NCBI RefSeq assembly: GCF_019977335.1
Contig: NZ_AP024653.1
Location: forward strand, 2,418,001 to 2,482,000
Length of the DNA: 64,000 nucleotides
From: Arthrobacter sp. NicSoilB4
Lineage (GTDB): Bacteria > Actinomycetota > Actinomycetes > Actinomycetales > Micrococcaceae
Reading direction: 5' to 3'
Shown here piece by piece: positions 52,905 through 61,088 of this stretch (positions are counted from its first letter, which is position 1; every line of letters starts with the position of its first letter). The translations under genes and the position numbers were made by a program. The notes beneath the pieces are model-generated. The model made no database searches. It worked only from the letters and a program-made list of their open reading frames with translations, and had not been told where the DNA came from.

Positions 52905-52952
52905 GCTCCGAACCTACCGTATCGGTGCCGCGGGCCGGGATAACATGGCGGG

Positions 52953-53810
52953 ATGTCAGCATCGAACATTCCCTTCACCGTGTCCGGGGGCGTGGTCCTC
53001 GTGACGGGCGCCGCCATGGGCATGGGCCGCCTGTACGCCCTGCGAGCGGCCCGCGAGGGCGCCGGCGTCGTGATTCTCTGGGACGTCGACGCCGACGGCC
53101 TGGCAAAGACCGCCGCCGAGGTAACCGCCCTCGGGGCGCGCGCCGTCGTCCGGCAGGTGGACCTCGCCGACCGCGCGGCGATTGCCGACGCCGCGGCGGA
53201 GTGCGAGGCGGAAGGTGCGCTGACGCTGCTGGTCAACAACGCCGGAATCGTCCGCGGCGCGTTCTTCTGGGACCACAGCCCGGAGCGGGACATCGCCCTG
53301 ACCATGGACATCAACGCGCTGGCCCCGATGTATGTCACCCACGCGTTCCTCCCGGACATGATGGCCGACGCCGGCCGGCCGCGCCGGATCCTGAACATCG
53401 CCTCCGCCGCCGGCACCGTGTCCAACCCGAGGATGAGCGTCTACGCTGCCTCCAAGTGGGCCGTCATTGGCTGGAGCGACTCCCTGCGGCTGGAACTTGA
53501 ACAGCAGGGCTTCGGCCACCTTAAGGTGACCACGTTCTGCCCCAGCTACATCTCCACCGGCATGTTCGACGGCGCCCGCGGACCGCTGCTGACTCCGCTG
53601 ATGACTCCTGAGGACGCCGTGGACCGGGCCTGGCGGGCTACCGTCGCCGGACGCCCGCAGCTGATCGCCCCGGCCGCCGCGCAGCTGGGCAAGGTCCTGC
53701 GCGGCCTGCTGCCGGTCCGCGCCTGGGACTTTGTGGGCGGGAAGGTCTTCGGGATCTACTCCACCATGGACAAGTTCACCGGGCGCGGCGAGAAGGCGGG
53801 CACCCGATGA
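52953..53810 (+). CDS. SDR-family oxidoreductase
   Basis: A 285-residue classical short-chain dehydrogenase. The cofactor motif is TGAAMGMG (18-25), NNAG follows, and the catalytic pair is Y164 and K168 with an upstream Ser. The tail after residue 200 is longer than in minimal SDRs, as in SDRs acting on hydrophobic or steroid-like substrates. ATG 52953 is close to GGCGGG. The stop overlaps the aminotransferase by four bases (ATGA). Substrate is unknown. Confidence 0.87.
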   Translation: MSASNIPFTVSGGVVLVTGAAMGMGRLYALRAAREGAGVVILWDVDADGLAKTAAEVTALGARAVVRQVDLADRAAIADAAAECEAEGALTLLVNNAGIVRGAFFWDHSPERDIALTMDINALAPMYVTHAFLPDMMADAGRPRRILNIASAAGTVSNPRMSVYAASKWAVIGWSDSLRLELEQQGFGHLKVTTFCPSYISTGMFDGARGPLLTPLMTPEDAVDRAWRATVAGRPQLIAPAAAQLGKVLRGLLPVRAWDFVGGKVFGIYSTMDKFTGRGEKAGTR

Positions 53811-55015
53811 ACTCCCCGATGCAATTCCCGTGGCAGCGGACCGCGACCGGCGCCAACCTGCTGTCCCCGGACGGCACCCTCGGCGTGACGATCTTCGAGG
53901 AAATGACCACCCTCGCGCTCCAGACCGGCGCCATCAACCTTGGCCAGGGTTTCCCGGACGAAGACGGCCCGGTGGAGATCAAGGCTGCCGCGCAGGCAGC
54001 CATCGCCGCAGGGGCCAACCAGTACGCCCCCGGCAAGGGCGTCCTGGAGCTGCGCGAGGCGATCTCCCTCCACCAGGAGCGCTTCTACGGACTGGAACCG
54101 GACCCGCAGACCGAAATCATTGTCACCACCGGAGCCACGGAGGCCATTGCCGCCTCGCTGCTCGCGCTCGTGGGCCCGGGCGATGAGGTCATCACCTTCG
54201 AGCCGTTCTATGACTCCTACGGCGCGATCATCGGCCTCTCCGGCGCCCGCCATGTCACTGCCCCGCTGCTGGCCCCGGATTTCCTGCCGGACCTGGACGC
54301 CCTCGAAGTGGCGTTCAGCAGCCGCACCAAGGTGGTGCTGCTCAACAACCCGCACAACCCCACCGGCGCGGTGTTCCCCCGCGAGGTGCTGGAACGCGTC
54401 GTCGAGCTCGCCACCCGGTACGACGCCGTCATCATCAGCGACGAGGTCTACGAACACCTCACCTTCGGTGTCCGCCACATCCCGGTGGCCACCCTGCCGG
54501 GCGCCGCGGAGCGCACGCTGACCATCTCCTCCGCCGGGAAGACCTTCTCGTTTACCGGCTGGAAGATCGGCTGGCTCTGCGGACCGGAGCACCTGGTCTC
54601 GGCCGCCCGCACCGTCAAGCAGTTCCTGAGCTACAGCTCCGGCACCCCGTTCCAGAGCGCCATCGCGGCCGGGCTCGGCCTGCCGGATGAGTTCTACGCC
54701 GGCATCGCCGATACGCTGCAGCTCAAGCGTGACATCCTCAGCGAGGGCCTGCGCGCCGCGGGTCTGGACGTCTTCACCCCGCAGGGGACGTACTTCGTGA
54801 ACGTGGACACCGCGCGGCTGGGCATTACCGACGCACTGGACCTGGCCCGCCGGCTGCCCGGGCTGGTGGGCGTTGCTGCCATTCCGGTGTCCGTGTTTTG
54901 CCATCCGGAAGGCGCCGAACGCACCCGGAGCCTGCTGCGTTTCGCGTTCTGCAAGAGGATTGATGTCCTGCAGGAAGCGGCCGAGCGGCTCGCGACTCTC
55001 CGCGACATCATCTGA
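53807..55015 (+). CDS. Class I/II aminotransferase (DapC / methionine-aminotransferase-like)
   Basis: A 402-residue fold-type I PLP enzyme. The PLP lysine is K245 in SSAGKTFSFTGWKIGW. NNPHNPTG, SDEVYEHL and the C-terminal RFAFCK arginine are conserved. It resembles N-succinyl-diaminopimelate aminotransferase and YbdL-type methionine aminotransferases, and sequence alone does not decide. It is the middle gene of a tightly coupled operon (ATGA before, TGATG after). Confidence 0.87.
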   Translation: MNSPMQFPWQRTATGANLLSPDGTLGVTIFEEMTTLALQTGAINLGQGFPDEDGPVEIKAAAQAAIAAGANQYAPGKGVLELREAISLHQERFYGLEPDPQTEIIVTTGATEAIAASLLALVGPGDEVITFEPFYDSYGAIIGLSGARHVTAPLLAPDFLPDLDALEVAFSSRTKVVLLNNPHNPTGAVFPREVLERVVELATRYDAVIISDEVYEHLTFGVRHIPVATLPGAAERTLTISSAGKTFSFTGWKIGWLCGPEHLVSAARTVKQFLSYSSGTPFQSAIAAGLGLPDEFYAGIADTLQLKRDILSEGLRAAGLDVFTPQGTYFVNVDTARLGITDALDLARRLPGLVGVAAIPVSVFCHPEGAERTRSLLRFAFCKRIDVLQEAAERLATLRDII

Positions 55016-55806
55016 TGGCGGACACGCCCGCAGCCTCGCGGTTCCTGCGCACCACAGGCCAGCACGCCACGATCGAGCCCGACGCCTTCACCGAGGGCGG
55101 TTATGTGCTCAGCATCGGCGGAGCGGAACAGTCACACGTCAACCTGGCGGACCCCTCGGACATCTTCTACGAGTATCTGCGCAGGATCGGCCACGTCGTG
55201 GATCTCGCGGCGCCCTGGGGCGAACCCGTCACGGCCCTCCATCTCGGGGCCGGGGCGCTGACGCTGGCGCGGTACATCCAGGCCACCCGGCCGGGGTCCG
55301 TGCAGTACGCGGTGGAGCTGGAACGGGAACTGCTGGACTTCGTGCTGCAGCAACTCCCCCTGCCCGGCGGCACGGACCTGCAGACGATCATCGGCGACGC
55401 CCGCGGCGCCCTGGCGGAACTGCCGCCGGAGCTGCGCTTCGACGTCGTGATCCTGGACATCTTCTCCGGGCCCGAGGCGCCTGAGCACATCGCCTGCACG
55501 GAGTTCTACCTGGAGGCCGCGGCGAAGCTCAGCCCCCGCGGGGTGCTGATCGTCAACGTGGGTGACGAGCCGGGACTCACGCTAGTGCGAAGCCAGGTGG
55601 CCGCGCTGCGCCGGGCGATGGCCGATGTGGCCGCGTTTGCCGAGACCGGCATGTTCAGCGGCAGGTTTCCCGGCAACATCATCCTGACCGGGACGCAGGG
55701 ACCGTGGCCGGAGATGTGGACCGCGGCGCTCACCGCCCGTGGACCGCACCCCGGGAAGGTGCTGTCCGGCGTCGCGCTGGATCCGTTCTCAGACCAGCCG
55801 GGCTGA
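55015..55806 (+). CDS. Spermidine-synthase-like methyltransferase-fold protein
   Basis: A 263-residue protein with a Rossmann methyltransferase fold. The nucleotide loop is LHLGAGALTLARY, the acidic residue after beta2 is in YAVELE, and DVVILDIFSG corresponds to motif IV. It lacks the transmembrane part of fused spermidine synthases. Polyamine synthesis is not certain: many actinobacterial homologues are unassigned. Its ATG overlaps the aminotransferase stop by one base. Confidence 0.8.
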   Translation: MADTPAASRFLRTTGQHATIEPDAFTEGGYVLSIGGAEQSHVNLADPSDIFYEYLRRIGHVVDLAAPWGEPVTALHLGAGALTLARYIQATRPGSVQYAVELERELLDFVLQQLPLPGGTDLQTIIGDARGALAELPPELRFDVVILDIFSGPEAPEHIACTEFYLEAAAKLSPRGVLIVNVGDEPGLTLVRSQVAALRRAMADVAAFAETGMFSGRFPGNIILTGTQGPWPEMWTAALTARGPHPGKVLSGVALDPFSDQPG

Positions 55807-55825
55807 TCGGGCCGCTCCCCCGGGA

Positions 55826-55904
55826 GGACATGTCCAGTCCTCGCGCCCAGGACCGGGCATAAGCGGAATATGTCCATCCGCCGGCCCCGGCGCGGGGCAT
55901 GTCC
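55826..55904 (-). repeat. GGACAT-box repeat, second locus
   Basis: Read on the minus strand, GGACAT boxes occur at 29 and 40 bp spacing, exactly as in the array at 26416-26788 (complements at 55899-55904, 55870-55875 and 55830-55835). Box 1 reads GGACATGCCC, box 2 GGACATA with ATGCCC starting 15 bases after box 2 begins, and box 3 is the palindrome GGACATGTCC. Sequence between boxes is not conserved, but spacing is. It lies between two convergent genes. Confidence 0.85.
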
Positions 55905-55944
55905 GGGGTCCGGCGGCAGGTGCGGCGGCTCCGCCGGGGCGGGA

Positions 55945-56565
55945 CTAGCTCCCCTCGGGCTCCGCTGCCTGGTCCGAAGCATCCTCCGGGCCCGCCTCCA
56001 CGCCGGGTTCGGCGAACCAGAGCTTGGTCTCCCCGTACTTGCGTTCCGCGAACCTCTCCAGCCCGTCCGGCCAGGACGGTTCGGGGGCCCGGGAGGAGCG
56101 CTCCACGACGACGACGGCGCCCTCGGCCAGGTGCGGGAGCAGCTTGGCCAGCACCACCGCCAGCGCCGGTTCGTCCAGGGGGTAGGGCGGATCAAGGAAG
56201 ACGAGGTCCCAGAGGACCCCGGGCTGGGTCCGGTCCAGGAACGATTCGACCTTGGAGCGGTGCACGGAGACCACTTTTTGCTGCGCAACGGTGTTGACGA
56301 GGTCAGCATTGCGCTGGCAGACCTCGCTGGCCTTGCCGTCGAATTCCACCAGGTCCACGGATTTCGCGCCGCGGCTGGCGCTTTCCACGCCCAGTGACCC
56401 GGAGCCGGCGTAGAGGTCCAGCACCCGTGCGTCCGCTATGACCTCGAAGGCGTCCAGCCGGGAAAAGAGCGCTTCCTTGACCCGGTCCGTCGTCGGGCGG
56501 GTCAGTGATCCGGGGACGCTGACCAGGGTGGTTCCGCCCGCGGCCCCGGCAATGATGCGGCTCAT
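55945..56565 (-). CDS. rsmD: 16S rRNA (guanine966-N2)-methyltransferase
   Basis: A 206-residue methyltransferase. VLDLYAGSGSLGVES is motif I and FLDPPYPLDE is the DPPY catalytic motif. The N-terminus MSRIIAGAAGG is standard, and an acidic tail ends the protein. ATG 56565 is the start. It lies 42 bases after recG in the same direction. Confidence 0.95.
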   Translation of the reverse strand: MSRIIAGAAGGTTLVSVPGSLTRPTTDRVKEALFSRLDAFEVIADARVLDLYAGSGSLGVESASRGAKSVDLVEFDGKASEVCQRNADLVNTVAQQKVVSVHRSKVESFLDRTQPGVLWDLVFLDPPYPLDEPALAVVLAKLLPHLAEGAVVVVERSSRAPEPSWPDGLERFAERKYGETKLWFAEPGVEAGPEDASDQAAEPEGS

Positions 56566-56607
56566 GGCCGTGCCACCTGAGACACATGCGCGAATTCCTG
56601 GATGCTG

Positions 56608-58908
56608 TTAGCCGCGTTCAAGGAACGCCTCCTTTTCCGGGTTGAGGTATTCGTCGATCGCCGCGGCGAGCCCGGGATGGGAGCCCAGGGACGGGTCGCC
56701 GCCGACGATCTGCCAGGCATCCTGCCGCGCCCGCGCGATCACGTCCTCGTGTTCCAGGACCCGCAGCAGCTTCAGGGTGGACCGGCCGCCGGACTGGGAC
56801 GCGCCCAGGATGTCGCCTTCCCGGCGCAGCTTGAGGTCCTCCTGGGAGAGCTCGAACCCGTCGGTCGTGGCCGCCACGGCCTCGAGCCGGCGGCGGCTCG
56901 GGTGGCCGGGTTCCAGCGTGGTCACGAGCAGGCAGGTGCCCGGCAGGCCTCCACGGCCCACCCGGCCGCGGAGCTGGTGGAGCTGGGAGATGCCGAAGCG
57001 GTCCGCGTCCAGGATCACCATGAGGGTGGCGTTGTGGACGTCCACGCCCACTTCGATCACCGTGGTGGAGACCAGCAGCTTGACCTGGTTGGCGGTGAAG
57101 GCGGCCATGGTCTCGGACTTCAGGGCCGGGTCCTGCCGGCCGTGCAACGGCGCGACGGGCACGCCGGCCAGGGCGGGTTCGTCCCGGAGCTGTTCGACGA
57201 CGCCGGTCACCGACGCCAGTTCGCGCGCCCCGTTGTCGTCTTCGAGGTCCGCTGCCGACGGTTCGGCTTCCCCGGGGCTGAAGTCGCCGTCGTCGTCGGT
57301 GCCGATTTTGGGGCAGACGAGGTAGACCTGATGGCCGGCGTCGATCTCTTCCCGGGCGCGGGTCCAGATGCGTGTGGCCCACGCCGGGTGCTCCGCGAGT
57401 CCGACGACGTGGGTGGTGATGGGTGCGCGGCCGGCCGGCAGCTCGTCCAGGATGGAGGTCTCAAGGTCCCCGAACACGGTCATGGCCACGGTCCGCGGGA
57501 TGGGCGTGGCGGTCATGACCAGCAGGTGCGGAGGCTTGCTCGCCTTGGACCGGAGCACGTCCCGCTGTTCGACGCCGAAGCGGTGCTGCTCGTCGACCAC
57601 GATCAGGCCGAGGTCGTAGAAGGACACGTTGTCGCTGAGCAGCGCGTGGGTGCCGATGACGATCCCGGCAGTGCCGGAGGCGGCGTCCAGCATGGCCTGC
57701 TTCCGCGCGGCGGTGGGCATGGACCCGGTGAGGAGGGTGACCTGGACGGCGTCGGGGCCGGAGCCGCCCAGCAGGCCGTCCCGGGACAGCGGCCCGAGCG
57801 TGCGCCGGATCGATTCGAAGTGCTGCGCGGCGAGGACCTCGGTGGGGGCCAGCAGGGCAGCCTGCCCGCCGGCATCCACCACCTGCAGCATGGCGCGCAG
57901 TGCCACGATTGTCTTGCCGGAGCCGACTTCGCCCTGGAGCAGGCGGTTCATCGGCGAGTCCTGGGCGAGTTCCGCGGCCAGGGTTTTGCCGACGGCGGCC
58001 TGGCCGGCGGTCAGGGTGAACGGCAGCTGCCGGTCAAAAGCGGTGAGCAGCCCCTCCGCGGCGGGACGGCGGGCGGTGGCCTCCTCCGCGGCCAGCTGGG
58101 CGCGGCGCCGGGCCAGCGCCGACTGGAGCACCAGGGCTTCCTGGTAGCGGAACCGGTCCCTGGCCCGCTGCCAGTCCGGAGGCGTCTGCGGCGCGTGGAT
58201 AAGCCGGTAGGCGTCAGCGACCGGCAGGAATTTCTCCCGCGCGGCGATGTCCCCCGGCAGCGGGTCCGGCAGGGTGTCGAGCTCCACGGTGTCCAGCAGG
58301 GTTGAAATGACTTTCTGGATGGACCAGCTGGTCAGCTTGGCGGTGGCCGGGTACACGGGGATGGGCATGGCGGCGAGCTTCTCCGGGTCCATCCCGGGGG
58401 TGTCCGGGTCCTCGTCCAGGAGCAGGAAGTCGGGGTTGGTCAGCCCGAGGGAGCCGCCGTAGCGGGTGACCTTGCCGGAGAACATGGCGCGGCGGCCCGG
58501 CTGGAGTTCGGCCTTGGCCCGGAAGCCGTTGAAGAAACTCACCTTCAGCGTGCCGCTGCCCATCCCGGTGCCCGCGGACGCCGCGTCGTCGGAAATCACG
58601 ACGTCGGTCAGCGAACCGCGGCGGGCGCGCATGGGCCGGGTGCTGGTGGAGACCACTCGGGCAATCAGGGTCACTTCCTCGTCGAGCGGGACCTCGCTGA
58701 TGGGGGTGAGTTCGCCGCGGCTCAGGTAGCGGCGGGGGAAGTAGTTCAGCAGCCCGCCGACGGTGCTGATGCCGAGGTGCTTTTCGATGACGGCCGCGGA
58801 ACGCTTGCCGATCCGGCGCTCGAGGCCAAGGTGCAGTTCAGCGCTGTGCCGTTCAGCTCCGGGCATTTCAGCGTTGTGCATTTCGGCGTTGTTCGGGTCA
58901 GCGTTCAT
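56608..58908 (-). CDS. recG: ATP-dependent DNA helicase RecG
   Basis: A 766-residue branch-migration helicase acting on stalled forks. The OB/wedge domain (about 60-190) precedes SF2 motor domains with Walker A GEVGSGKT near 330, DEQH (VVDEQHRFG) and QLRGRVGRG. ATG 58908 lies nine bases past the DAK2-gene stop and is preferred. A GTG at 58944 would add 12 residues and overlap that gene. The N-terminal 25 residues contain three imperfect AEM/AEL/AER repeats. Confidence 0.94.
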   Translation of the reverse strand: MNADPNNAEMHNAEMPGAERHSAELHLGLERRIGKRSAAVIEKHLGISTVGGLLNYFPRRYLSRGELTPISEVPLDEEVTLIARVVSTSTRPMRARRGSLTDVVISDDAASAGTGMGSGTLKVSFFNGFRAKAELQPGRRAMFSGKVTRYGGSLGLTNPDFLLLDEDPDTPGMDPEKLAAMPIPVYPATAKLTSWSIQKVISTLLDTVELDTLPDPLPGDIAAREKFLPVADAYRLIHAPQTPPDWQRARDRFRYQEALVLQSALARRRAQLAAEEATARRPAAEGLLTAFDRQLPFTLTAGQAAVGKTLAAELAQDSPMNRLLQGEVGSGKTIVALRAMLQVVDAGGQAALLAPTEVLAAQHFESIRRTLGPLSRDGLLGGSGPDAVQVTLLTGSMPTAARKQAMLDAASGTAGIVIGTHALLSDNVSFYDLGLIVVDEQHRFGVEQRDVLRSKASKPPHLLVMTATPIPRTVAMTVFGDLETSILDELPAGRAPITTHVVGLAEHPAWATRIWTRAREEIDAGHQVYLVCPKIGTDDDGDFSPGEAEPSAADLEDDNGARELASVTGVVEQLRDEPALAGVPVAPLHGRQDPALKSETMAAFTANQVKLLVSTTVIEVGVDVHNATLMVILDADRFGISQLHQLRGRVGRGGLPGTCLLVTTLEPGHPSRRRLEAVAATTDGFELSQEDLKLRREGDILGASQSGGRSTLKLLRVLEHEDVIARARQDAWQIVGGDPSLGSHPGLAAAIDEYLNPEKEAFLERG

Positions 58909-59974
58909 GTCCGTCGGGGACCTGTCCTGCGGGTTCACGGGCACCGGCGTCCAGGGTTCCGGTATCCAGGGGTTCAGCGTCCGGCACGGCCAGCTCGCTG
59001 ATGCTGATGTCCGAGGGCACGCCGAGGGAACGGATCATGGCCACGGCCGGCTCGGCCTGCGGCACATGGACGTGGACGCGCCAGCGGTAGGCACCGGTCG
59101 CGTCGGGGACTCCGCCGACCTGGCTCATGATGACGGAGTCGCCCATTTCATCGAGCCGCTGGCGCATCATGGCGGCGTCGAGCGGGGAGAGCGTGATCGT
59201 GCACATGACTTCCACCCCCTCGTCCCGCGGCATGCCCGCGTGGATGTGCGGGTCCTGGACGTCGTAGCCGTGCAGGCCGTCCAGGAGGCGGTCCTGAAGG
59301 TCCTCGCCGAGGACCGCTGAGCGGAGGCAGTCGAGGATAAGCAGCATCCCGACACCGCCGGCATCCACCACGTGGGCGTTGTGCAGCGCCTCCAGCTGGT
59401 CTTCGGTGCGCACCACTGCCGCGACGGCGGCGTTCACAGCGGCGTCCAGGGCCAAGCCAAGGGTGTGGTTGCTGTCGTCCCCGTCGTGCGCCGAGTCCAC
59501 GGCGGCCGCGGCGCGGGCGGCGGCCTCCATCACGGAGAGCATGGTTCCGGGTACCGGGTCGCTCAACGCGGACCAGGCCCGGAGCTGGGCACGGTTCAAA
59601 GCCGCGGCCAGCAGCGGTGCGCTCAGCCGCTGGTGGCCCGCGAGGGGCTCGGCTGCGGCGCAGAGGAAGACGGCGAACAGGGTCCCGGAGTTGCCGCGCG
59701 CCTGTTCCATGGCTGCCTGGCCTGCCTGGGCGAGGACGGCGCCGACGTCGTTCTGACGCGGATCCGGCGGGCCGAACGAATGCACTGACGAATCGGGGCT
59801 GATCTGGGGCAGCGCGGCGGTATCCAGGCTCTGGAGTGAGCGGGCGGCGGCGCGCACCGTCAGGTAGAGGTTGGTGCCGGTGTCGCCGTCGGCGACGGGG
59901 AAGATGTTGATGGCGTTCAGGCGGTCGCTGTGGTTTCCAAGCGTTGTTTCTGCCTTGCTCAACCACCGCTTCAT
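58898..59974 (-). CDS. DAK2-domain protein (FakA/YloV-like)
   Basis: A 358-residue protein whose N-terminal DAK2 kinase domain has NIFPVADGDTGTNLYLT (ATP/Mg binding) and ARGNSGTLF. It is shorter than firmicute FakA (about 550 residues), which uses FakB to phosphorylate fatty acids. A C-terminal ACT-like segment (VEVMCTITLSPLDAAMMRQRL) is visible. ATG 59974 is used, and TTG 60007 would overlap thiL. No fakB (DegV-like) gene is nearby. Fatty-acid kinase activity is therefore only possible. Confidence 0.82.
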   Translation of the reverse strand: MKRWLSKAETTLGNHSDRLNAINIFPVADGDTGTNLYLTVRAAARSLQSLDTAALPQISPDSSVHSFGPPDPRQNDVGAVLAQAGQAAMEQARGNSGTLFAVFLCAAAEPLAGHQRLSAPLLAAALNRAQLRAWSALSDPVPGTMLSVMEAAARAAAAVDSAHDGDDSNHTLGLALDAAVNAAVAAVVRTEDQLEALHNAHVVDAGGVGMLLILDCLRSAVLGEDLQDRLLDGLHGYDVQDPHIHAGMPRDEGVEVMCTITLSPLDAAMMRQRLDEMGDSVIMSQVGGVPDATGAYRWRVHVHVPQAEPAVAMIRSLGVPSDISISELAVPDAEPLDTGTLDAGAREPAGQVPDGHER

Positions 59975-59996
59975 CGCTTGCGCGTTGGCGGCAATT

Positions 59997-61079
59997 TTAG
60001 TCTGCAAAGTGATCCCATCCCACAGAGTCAGCGGGCCTTCCCGCTATTTTGACGCCCGCGCTGTCCGTTGGTGCAGGGGCTTCTACCGAGCCTATCGCAG
60101 TGAAACCGTGAGGCAGCTGAACTCCCGCGGGGAATGTGGCCAGCAGCCCGTGGTCCTCCCCGCCGCCCAGGACCCAGGCCATCGGATCTGTGCCGAGCAG
60201 CTCGGCGGCGGGCAGGAGGGGAGCCGCCAGTTCCTTCAATACCGCCGCGTCGAGGTTCAGGACGGCGCGGCTGGCGGACGCCATCCGGTTGCCGTCCCGG
60301 ACCAGCCCGTCGGAAATATCGATCATGGCCGTGGCCCCGGAATCCCGGGCCAGCGGGCCCGCCGCGAGCGGAGGCTGGGGCCTGCACTGGGTGTCCATCA
60401 GGCCGCGCTGCGCCTTGCTCAGTTTCTCGACCGGGGTTGCCGACTCGAGCAGCGCGAGACCCGCAGCGGCACGCCCCACTGTGCCGGCCAGCGCCAGGGT
60501 GTCTCCCGGGCGGGCGCCGGAGCGAAGCACGGCCGCCCGGCCGCTGAGGGTGCCGAGGATTGCTACGCTGACGGCCAGCTCACGGCCCCGGCCAAGGTCA
60601 CCGCCGGCCACGGCACAGTCCGGGGCGCCCAGCTCCCGGATCGCTGCCGAAAGCCCGTCAGCGAAGTCCTCCACCCAGGCGACCCGGGTTTCCGGTGGCA
60701 TGGTGAGGCTGACGACGAGGGACGTGGCGCGGGCACCCATGGCGTTGATGTCGCTGAGGTTCTGCGCGCCGGCCTTCCACCCGACGTCGTAGCCGGTGGT
60801 CCGGTAGCCGTTGTTCCACTCGAGCCGGAAATCCTGGTCCGCCACCTGCGTGTCGATACTGAGGACGGTCCGGCCGTCCGGGGCGGCCACGATGGCGGCG
60901 TCGTCGCCCGGGCCCAGAATCAGGGACGGGTTGTGTTCCTGGCCGTAATGCAGGCGCGGGAAGATACGTTCCAGGAGCTCGGATTCGGAGAGCCCGCCGA
61001 CGGTCAGGGGTGGGGACGTCTGTGGTGAAACGTTCAGTGGTGAGGCGGTCAGGGACGGTTCGTTCAAACGATCAGGCAC
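59997..61079 (-). CDS. thiL: Thiamine-monophosphate kinase
   Basis: A 360-residue AIR-synthase-type kinase making thiamine diphosphate, the cofactor used by AceE in this window. GPGDDAAIV, TQVADQDFR, NLSDINAMGA and the C-terminal DISDGLVRDGNR and GGEDHGLLATFP are signature segments. The start is GTG 61079. The N-terminal 28 residues are a non-conserved Pro/Ser-rich extension. It lies ten bases from the rmlCD stop. Confidence 0.93.
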   Translation of the reverse strand: MPDRLNEPSLTASPLNVSPQTSPPLTVGGLSESELLERIFPRLHYGQEHNPSLILGPGDDAAIVAAPDGRTVLSIDTQVADQDFRLEWNNGYRTTGYDVGWKAGAQNLSDINAMGARATSLVVSLTMPPETRVAWVEDFADGLSAAIRELGAPDCAVAGGDLGRGRELAVSVAILGTLSGRAAVLRSGARPGDTLALAGTVGRAAAGLALLESATPVEKLSKAQRGLMDTQCRPQPPLAAGPLARDSGATAMIDISDGLVRDGNRMASASRAVLNLDAAVLKELAAPLLPAAELLGTDPMAWVLGGGEDHGLLATFPAGVQLPHGFTAIGSVEAPAPTDSAGVKIAGRPADSVGWDHFAD

Positions 61080-61088
61080 AGTCCTACG

